A stretch of DNA of 64,000 nt from Bagarius yarrelli (Eukaryota > Chordata > Actinopteri > Siluriformes > Sisoridae), in contig VCAZ01000158.1 in assembly GCA_005784505.1 (NCBI GenBank), forward strand, positions 459,501-523,500, in the 5' to 3' direction. The position numbers were made by a program, and so were the translations under genes. Under the pieces are notes generated by a model. That model did no database searches and was not told where the DNA came from. It saw only the letters and a list, made by a program, of their open reading frames with translations. This document shows, in pieces, positions 57,131 through 64,000 of the stretch (positions are counted from its first letter, which is position 1; the number at the start of each line of letters is the position of its first letter).

Positions 57131-57667
57131 ACTGCATCCTTGGTGTCCAAACCACAGACTCCTACACTGTACAACTGGAGAAACAATGTTAGATTAGCAT
57201 AAAAAAGATGGTTGCCTTCAGAAATTTTAGCCTCTTACACACAATGACAGAATAGCAGTCTTTGCACAACGCTATAAACACCTGATCTGCCTTGGAGGAA
57301 TGAGAAACCTCTGTATATGTTTATACACATAAACACAAAGAGACGTAAGAGTGCTGCTGAACATCCGACCTAAGGACGCGTTGTAGAAGATGCCAGGGCT
57401 TGAGGTTGAGGTCGGTCAGACAGTCAGTGTGTTTGCTGACCAGTGTAGTTTTACATTCCTACACATCACAGCAGAGTAATTTATACCCTGGTGTTCCCAA
57501 AGGTTAGGATTGTATAATTATTTTTTTAAATAATAAAAAAAAAACAATAGAGGAATCTCTAAGGGGATTAGCTGATTATTTTTAGAGTTTAGGAATGCAG
57601 TGCCTTGGAGATTTCCTGGCATTCTCTTTCAAAGTTGTTCTCAATGACTACATCTAAAATATCTGTC

Positions 57668-58135
57668 CAAAATCGCATACTACTCATAAAGTACAGACGT
57701 AACTCAAATGTAGTATGTACTTCCATTATGTCCTAAATAGTACAATTCTGGATAGTATGAATGAAATTCAGGCGTACAGCATTTGCCATATTGATGCTGT
57801 CACGTGACATGACATCACATCACAGCAGCGTGAATATGAAGTTGGATAACATTTAACTTGAAACAAGTGCAATTTAACCACGAGGAACATTTTTTCCCCC
57901 TGAGGTACTAAAAGCTACTTTAAGTGCTTGTAAAGTGCCGCGTCGCCGCTTTCTGCCATTGCCTAACATGACGAGTTGTATCTCCCGTGGGATCATGGGA
58001 TGGTAAAATGCTCACCCCATGCATTCTTCAGACTACAGGTGGAAGTAGTAGATCATCCAGGAAGCTTTCACATGCTAAGGATTCAGACATACTATTTACC
58101 TCACATACTCGGTTTCAGATACTGTATACTGTCAT
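57668..58135 (+). mobile_element. Dispersed DNA-transposon-like element, near full copy
   Basis: Contains 'gtccaaaatcgcatactactcat', 'ccatattgatgctgtcacgtgacatgacatc', 'aacaagtgcaatttaaccacgaggaaca', 'gctactttaagtgcttgtaaagt', 'cgccgctttctgccattgcctaacatgacgagttg', 'ctcccgtgggatcatggga', 'gaagtagtagatcatccagg' and 'ctcacatactcggtttcagatactgtatact'. It is the most complete forward copy. Confidence 0.78.
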
Positions 58136-59077
58136 AGCCTATGAAAAAATTCTTTAAGCAAATGAATTTCTAAATTTATCCTATCTTTACACCCTGAAAT
58201 GGTGTAAAGTTCCATTGAAGTAAACTCATTTTTATGTTGTAAACCTTTACAGATCAGCAATTTAAATCATACAAGCGGTGCTGAGTCACGGCGAGGTGAT
58301 TTACAGACACAAGCGTCAATCCAACTTCCTGTACTCATAAGTTGAAGCTTAGACTGTCATGTTAATGACTTTAAACAAAACGATCCAAAACATATCCATA
58401 AACAAGATGGATAAGGATAGCATATTAATTCAGGTAAAAGTAATAGCGCCCTATAAAACAGGAAGAGTTATCATTTCGGGTCTGCAGTGGCTAAGCAGCA
58501 CTAGTGGAAGATTTAACACAACAACAAAATGCTTACTCACCACTTTGACATCATTTGATTGCTTTGAGTTTTTTGGAGTGTTGGTAAGTGTAAATAAATA
58601 ATAACGAGCTGTGTTGGAAGCGAACTTCCTGTTTCTCAACACATACAAAATTTTGTGTTTAGCAACTCAAACTAGCGAGGACCCTGAATTTTACTCTGAT
58701 TCTTGCGTCCAGAGAGGTGAACATTGGTGGCGGTATCCTTGTTCCTATCCATACTATTTTATCATTCCAATTGAGATTGGTCCGATTGAACGAATCCGGT
58801 TGACTGTTCACATGAGAGCAGATCTAACTTATCAGATCTGGTGTGTACATGCACCAACACTTTTAATCAGGATAATAATTTGATGTGCATACAGAGACTG
58901 ATGCTACTAAAATTTAACAATCTAAAATGTAAACAAATCTTCCGCATGGCACAGCGCTTTTTTTTTCCAGAAATTTAACAGCTCTTCACATAATTTACCC
59001 TCTTCTTTTTCTTCTCCTATCTTCCTTTTTTTCTGATGTATAATGATTCGATCTATTGATCTGTACACTCTTTTCAG

Positions 59078-59114
<37 letters not shown>
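59078..59114 (+). repeat. (CA)n microsatellite
   Basis: About 17 CA units. Confidence 0.9.
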
Positions 59115-59115
<1 letters not shown>

Positions 59116-59644
59116 CTTGCCCGCATCTAATTTACCACAGCAGGACCCTGTCCACATGCAGTCTCTTAGCAACAGCACCGGGTCATTTATCCTTTGCACT
59201 CTGATGCGAGATCGGGCCGATCACTGCTGCGGAGTTACGGCGACCCGATGATATAAGATGGACGGGGCTGAATTTGGAGGCTGTGAGTGGCTGGCGGTGT
59301 CTTTATGATATCTAATATGATCTGATCTGATCTCGCTGAACTCACACTGCTACAATGAACTGAGAAGAATGAGGATGATGAGATGGTGCATGTGCTTGCG
59401 CTTTTTAAAAATAACAATATTTCTGTTATCTTGTGCGCACAGTGACTTCCACAGATTGTGTGTGCGACTGTAGCTGCGTTTCTGTTACAAATTCTATACA
59501 AAATTGTTTGTGAAGTTTTTTTCTAAATGTCGATTAAATAACCGTCTGTTATGCAGCTACCAATAACATCCAAATAATAATAACACCCAAACCTACAACT
59601 CTGCAGCTTATTTAACTAATTTTCTCACACACTCCAGCTCTTAC

Positions 59645-59680
59645 ATACACACACACACACACACATACACACATACTCCA
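59645..59680 (+). repeat. (CA)n microsatellite
   Basis: Imperfect CA run with CATACA steps. Confidence 0.82.
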
Positions 59681-60079
59681 GCTCCTCCAGATTGTTCAAT
59701 TACAATCTCTAATTGTGTGCAAACTTGCTATCCAGTGTTTAACTCGGCTAATTTTCTCTGAAGAGATTCTTCCGTTAAGTTAAACGGAAAAATAATAATA
59801 ATACAATTAACCAAACCATGGTGCAGGCTTAACACCTTGGAAACACACACACACATCTGGACTGTAGAATTTCCGAATACGGACGACTTCATTTCATATG
59901 TAAATGATCCTGATTACCTTGTTTGTGTAGTGAAATTAAGGGATGTAACGTCTTTTTTTTTCTGCAGATGGCAAATGACAAGACGTAAACATGAGTGGCG
60001 TCGGAAAAAATCGGAGGGAAAATTAAAAGACATGTTTATTACATTTTAACGCTGGAAGAACGTTATGGATGTGAGATAT

Positions 60080-60225
60080 GATTATAATTGTTACTAAATC
60101 GTTAGTGCAATTTAACTACGAAAAACATGTAAATGTATTTCTCTAAAGTACTTGTTGCGTCATCGCTTTCTGACATTTTGGAGTATGTCAAGTCGTCTCT
60201 CTTTGATAGTAAAGTGTAAAAGAAT
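60080..60225 (+). mobile_element. Partial copy of the dispersed DNA-transposon family
   Basis: 'agtgcaatttaactacgaaaaacatg', 'aagtacttgttgcgtcatcgctttctgacattttggagtatgtcaagtcgtctctc' and 'agtaaagtgtaaaag' match the middle of the other copies. Confidence 0.65.
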
Positions 60226-60569
60226 GACGTAAATGTATATGTAAATTATGCAAGGCTTAGTTAAACTGAATATGAAATTATTAACAGCACACACACACAC
60301 CAATGTTTTAAAGGCCCTGTGACAACAAAGAGTTGCTTCTTTAAAAGCAGGTGTGGTTTGATTAACAAATGAGCGGCGTTTAGCCTGAAGGCGGCTGCGC
60401 GACTATGCAAACATGAGACTTTTTCAGTTTGGAGCCTGTAGGTAAATTCTGTGTCACCGCAGCGCGACAACGACGCAATCACAAATGCCAACGTACAAAC
60501 AGATAAACACGGGAGCTTGAGCGGATAACACACCACTCACCGGGTCATCACCTCTCACACAGTGTCTGT

Positions 60570-60835
60570 GTTTCTATAATGTTTAACGTCTCTCGCTCTC
60601 TCTCCACCACCCCCTTTATCTTTTGCTCTCTCACTTTCTGTCACTTCCTCTGTTTGTCTCTTTCGCTTCCTTTCTCTTCTCTCTTTCTTTCTCGCAGCTT
60701 CTCTTTTTCTATCCCTCTCTGTCTCTTTCTCTCTCAGTCTCTCTCTATTTCTGTTTCTTGTGCTTATCTTTCTCTCTCACTTTCTCCTTTTCTCTCTCTC
60801 TCTCTTTCTCCCTCTCTTTCCCTTTCTATGTATAT
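60570..60835 (+). repeat. Pyrimidine-rich tract
   Basis: About 265 bases of C/T-rich sequence with several CT runs. Confidence 0.88.
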
Positions 60836-61121
60836 TTTTTGGCATTTGTTAAAAATTATATAACTAAAATTGAAGGTTAATAAATGAATGTTAAATGAAT
60901 GTAGTAATGTAGTATATGTTTTTCATATATTTGGATAAATAAACACACAATAAATATTTATGTATATATTTACAAATCAGCTGTCAGTCATTACTGACGA
61001 TCTAATCTATTTATTTATTTTAATAATCACAACATCTAGAAATCATTTCTCTTTTAATCAAATGTCTAATTAAAATTAAAATTAAAATTGACATTTCATT
61101 CTGAGGACGTATATTGCTGTA

Positions 61122-61146
61122 TATGTGTGTGTGTGTGTGTGTGTAG
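61122..61146 (+). repeat. (GT)n microsatellite
   Basis: About 11 GT units, inverted relative to the CA run at 61256. Confidence 0.85.
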
Positions 61147-61255
61147 GAAAGAGTAGGCATTGTAAGGATACAGTATGGCGTCACCATGGTGAGGGAGGGT
61201 ATAAAGCCTTGACGTTCCATCTGCTGCAACCCGGCCGGGTGCCCAGAATATGGCA

Positions 61256-61294
<39 letters not shown>
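61256..61294 (+). repeat. (CA)n microsatellite
   Basis: About 18 CA units. Confidence 0.9.
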
Positions 61295-61370
61295 TCTTTC
61301 TACATTAATGTCAGCATGTTATTGAATAAGTAAAGCTGGTGAACTTGCGTTCACTGATACAACCATATTG

Positions 61371-61373
<3 letters not shown>

Positions 61374-61402
<29 letters not shown>
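61374..61402 (+). repeat. (CA)n microsatellite
   Basis: About 14 CA units. Confidence 0.88.
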
Positions 61403-61404
<2 letters not shown>

Positions 61405-61520
61405 TCTCTGGACAAGGTGGAAGACAAAGATTGTAAAGTAGAAGCTATAAAATAACTCCTATTTTTTTAGCCTCTAAAGATGTTTAATGTTTATTTTCTT
61501 TAATTCTATTACATATTTTT

Positions 61521-61880
61521 GACAGAATCAAGGGGAAGGTGTACAAGACAGTGGTGAGACCAGCTATGATGTATGGTTTAGAGACAGTGGTGAGACCAGC
61601 TATGATGTATGGTTTAGAGACAGTGGTGAGACCAGCTATGAAGATGAGGATATTGAGGTTTTTTTGGGAGTGACGAGGTTGGACAGGATTCAGAACGAGT
61701 TTATTAGGGAGACGGCTCATGTGAGATGTTTTGGGGAGGCCAGATTAAGGTGGTTTGGACATGTACAGAGGAGGAATAGTAAATATGTTGGTAGGAGGAT
61801 ATTACAAATGAAGCTACCAGGCAAAAGGCAAAGAAGAAGACCAGAGAAGAGAAATAAACAGATGAACTTTCAACCAGCAA
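61521..61880 (+). pseudogene. Non-LTR retrotransposon C-terminal remnant with an internal triplication
   Basis: The plus strand reads RIKGKVYKTVVRPAMMYGLE, then repeats of TVVRPAMMYGLE, then (after a frame change) GVTRLDRIQNEFIRETAHVR, ARLRWFGHVQRRNSKYVGRR and LQMKLPGKRQRRRPEKR. This is the common region downstream of the reverse transcriptase domain in animal non-LTR elements. The 36-base unit starts at 61548, 61584 and 61620 (third copy partial). Sequence between the repeated segment and GVTR appears deleted. Not functional. Confidence 0.82.
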
Positions 61881-62060
61881 AACAAACAATGTTTCTGAAC
61901 AGCTGTCTGAGTTCGACAGCTCATTAGTCGCCCGAGATCCACACAGATCATGGAGTGCTAACCCATCCCACCACTTTGTCATGTCACAACACACACACCT
62001 CTAGGGTATATGTGTGTGGGCGCCTAGGGCGATGTGTCAGACAGTGGGTTTTGTCTGAGA

Positions 62061-62091
62061 GGGGTGGGGGATGAAGGGGGGGGGGGTGCGG
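62061..62091 (+). other. Predicted G-quadruplex
   Basis: GGGG, GGGGG, an 11-base G run and GGG within 31 bases. Confidence 0.6.
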
Positions 62092-62201
62092 GTTAGTGTG
62101 ACCCTGATGTCTACTGAGGTTTATTCCAAATAAACCTTGAAATTAGACAAAAAAATATAAGAGCGCAGGAACCTGATGAGGAACAGTGGAGGACCAGGTC
62201 T

Positions 62202-62282
62202 TTAAACACACACACATGCACGCACGCACGCACACACACACACACACACACACATACATACGCGCACACACATGCACATATG
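62202..62282 (+). repeat. (CA)n microsatellite with CGCA/CATA interruptions
   Basis: CA runs with 'tgcacgcacgcacgcac' and 'catacatacgcgcac' parts. Confidence 0.88.
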
Positions 62283-62284
62283 CA

Positions 62285-62506
62285 CTTTGTAAGTATTATG
62301 TACATTTCTCTTTCTTATTTAATTTTAGAATCTTTTTATAAAGATACTTTTTAAATATTTTTTTTATTCTTTTATTTTATTTCTATCTCATTTTTATTAT
62401 TAATACTGTATTTATCTGTATGTCTGTATTTTCTGTTTCCCTGTACCTGTGCTTTGGCAATACAAATGTACATATTTGTCATGCTAATAAAGCAACCTTT
62501 GAATCC

Positions 62507-62508
<2 letters not shown>
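62285..62508 (+). mobile_element. LINE 3' tail
   Basis: T-rich 3' region ending 'tgctttggcaatacaaatgt' and 'catgctaataaagcaaccttt', the same end seen at 11.13-11.19 kb, followed directly by a GA microsatellite. Confidence 0.72.
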
Positions 62509-62547
<39 letters not shown>

Positions 62548-62694
62548 CAGAGAGAAAAAAGAGAAAGAGAGAGAGAGAGAGAAAGAAAGAGACAGACAGA
62601 CAGAGAGAAGAAAATGCCGGTGCTCTTCTCTCATCCTCTCATTACCCAGCAGGAGCTGCCACTTCGGATCAATACAGCACTCAGGCTTTTGTAC

Positions 62695-62743
<49 letters not shown>

Positions 62744-62760
62744 CTATCTCTCTCTCTGAG
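62509..62760 (+). repeat. (GA)n tract, unique spacer, (CT)n tract
   Basis: GA-rich 62509-62610 and CT-rich 62699-62758 are complementary, with about 88 unique bases between. Potential long imperfect hairpin. Confidence 0.9.
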
Positions 62761-63179
62761 TGTGTGTGTTCAAAATGAGAAATTCAAAACAAATCACTAA
62801 GCGAGGAACTGAGATACGGGATAATTGCAGGTAGATTGCAGTCCAGATGAAAGGAAGCATTGTGTGTTCTGATGTGCGCTTTATCGATTATTGAATTCTG
62901 TGTTCATGTGTGTGTGATTTTCCACACCTGCTTTCCTACCCGCTTTCTAAACATTCTCGAGATGAATTTATAGGCGGGGGTACAGAAAGTCACTGCACTA
63001 TTCGGAGTTCTCCGGTTCACCGTTTGTCACAGTTCTTCTGATTGTCAACAAATTATTCTATTTTTCCCACTTGTGAGAAAATTATTTCGAGTAAAACCTT
63101 TCAAGAAACTAAAAACCCTTTATGTCCCAGTCAACCACCAAAGAACCTCCTGATAAATTTGTACAGAAAATATTTGTCT

Positions 63180-63506
63180 GCAGTGTGAAAGAATAGAAAG
63201 ATAGGAAAATTGTGGAAAAAAATTTATGGAAGTGGAGAAATTAAAAAGAATGGATAAGAAGGATAAAAACGTATTAAAGCAAGAAAAGGGGAGGAAAGAA
63301 AACAGAAGAGTGTTAAAGAGCAAAGATGGAATGTGTTAAAATTCAAAAACAAAAGGAAGGAAGGAAGGAAGGAAGGAAGGAAGGAAAGAAAAAAGGAAGG
63401 AAGGAAGCAAGAGAGGAAGGGAGAGAGGGAGGAAGGAAGAAAAAATAGAAGAAAGGAAAGAAGGAAGAAAGGAAGGAATGAAAGAATAAACTAACAAATG
63501 AATATA

Positions 63507-63567
<61 letters not shown>

Positions 63568-63765
63568 ATAGAAAAAAAGAACAGAAAAATTTAAATAAGG
63601 AAGAATAAATAAGCAATAAAAGAAGGAAGGAAAAGTTAAGAAAAAAAGTAAAAAGAAAGGATGGAAAGAAAAAGAAGTAAAACAAAGAAAAAAAACCCCA
63701 AGGAATATTGATACAATGAAAGAAAGAACAAATAAAAGGAAGCCTCTTTGTTTTTTCTAGCAATT
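63180..63765 (+). repeat. Purine-rich tract with (AAGG)n and (ATAG)n cores
   Basis: About 580 bases of A/G-rich plus strand containing AAGG repeats (63353-63408) and about 16 ATAG units (63505-63567). Confidence 0.92.
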
Positions 63766-64000
63766 ATTTTTTTTTTGGTAATAATTAAGTTTAACTGAGA
63801 TTAAGGTTGACTTTCAAGTGCACTGTCTTTTTTGGGTTTTTTTTTTTTTGCAGAGTGTACCTGGCTTTCCAGGCATCCTGTGTGGAGGGTGAACGGCCTG
63901 AATCCTGACCAATCAGCATACAGGTCACAGTGGTCAGTGCCAAATAAACTCCATTCCCTAACTCCCTCCCTCCCTCCCATCCTCCCTTCTTCATGATCTC

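Larger units (their letters stand above)
53641..64000. other. Sequence upstream of the gse1 MFGLK exon, no gene recognised
   Basis: No convincing coding exon is found on either strand. The interval holds GA and CA microsatellites (54095, 55659, 59080, 61256, 61374, 62220), purine tracts (54845-55160, 63180-63760), a dispersed DNA-transposon copy (57668-58135) and part of another (60080-60225), a CT-rich tract (60570-60835), a LINE remnant (61521-61880) and a LINE 3' tail (62285-62508). The segment 54590-54840 is unique and moderately GC-rich but has no supported exon. Non-coding upstream exons of gse1 could lie here unseen. Confidence 0.5.

Noticed and set aside
58611..58883. 90-codon plus-strand frame with mixed composition
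   Set aside because: No motif recognised, no splice context, and AT-rich DNA of this kind produces such frames by chance.
1..64000. CRISPR arrays, operons, phage or plasmid functions
   Set aside because: The tandem repeats are simple microsatellites without unique spacers of constant length, and gene structure and repeats are clearly those of a vertebrate.

Overview
This is non-coding-rich vertebrate nuclear DNA, almost certainly from a teleost and probably an ostariophysan such as a catfish. The evidence is the AT-rich composition, the very dense CA/GA/GATA/ATCC microsatellites, tRNA-derived SINEs with the 'acatttacagcatttggcaga' type tail, Tc1-like and L2-like fragments, and a recognisable vertebrate gene with short exons in very large introns. 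No bacterial, phage or CRISPR-like structure is present. Almost every long open frame is a translated simple repeat (TH, ER/RE, SL, CV repeats) or transposon debris.

The one host gene I can identify is gse1 (genetic suppressor element 1, a coiled-coil nuclear protein of HDAC/LSD1 co-repressor complexes), on the minus strand. A shared coding exon lies at 8526-8723 and encodes the conserved segment from MSHEPKSPSLGM to FAAALRKLAKQAEEPRG. About 44.7 kb upstream, at 53420-53456, is a short alternative first exon encoding MFGLKAPLYYLPG. Its splice phase (1) exactly matches the shared exon. Its leader carries a 14-codon upstream ORF. A possible third N-terminal exon with the same phase lies at 13494-13621. 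A small CpG-rich, GC-box and ETS-site-bearing segment at about 26.50-26.66 kb may be an intronic promoter. The rest of the gene (3' side) lies left of position 1.

Layout: 1-8525 is the downstream intron (purine tract, microsatellites, SINEs). 8526-8723 is the shared gse1 exon. 8724-53419 is a giant intron holding Z-DNA-prone CA/CG arrays, a LINE remnant with a nested L2-like insertion (10.08-11.19 kb), an inverted pair of DNA-transposon copies (12.10-12.86 kb), the candidate exon (13.5 kb), a 1.1-kb satellite-like array (15.29-16.37 kb), the CpG segment (26.5 kb), SINEs, GATA/ATCC arrays (35.9-38.0 kb), a hAT-like element between two copies of a duplicated segment (41 kb), and a Tc1-like relic interrupted by a SINE (45.7-46.2 kb). 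It also holds a degenerate minisatellite (50.5-50.9 kb) and several unique-looking segments that may be conserved cis-regulatory DNA. 53420 to about 53640 is the alternative first exon and leader. From there to 64000 is upstream DNA with more repeats, including a LINE remnant carrying a 36-bp triplication (61.5 kb).

I do not see a new enzymatic or defence system. The observations most worth checking are the phase-matched N-terminal exons, the upstream ORF, the hairpin-bearing CpG segment, recurrent palindromic RFX-type X-boxes in one intron, CTCF-like sites, and the unusual tandem arrays. All assignments are by eye, and no alignment or database search was possible.
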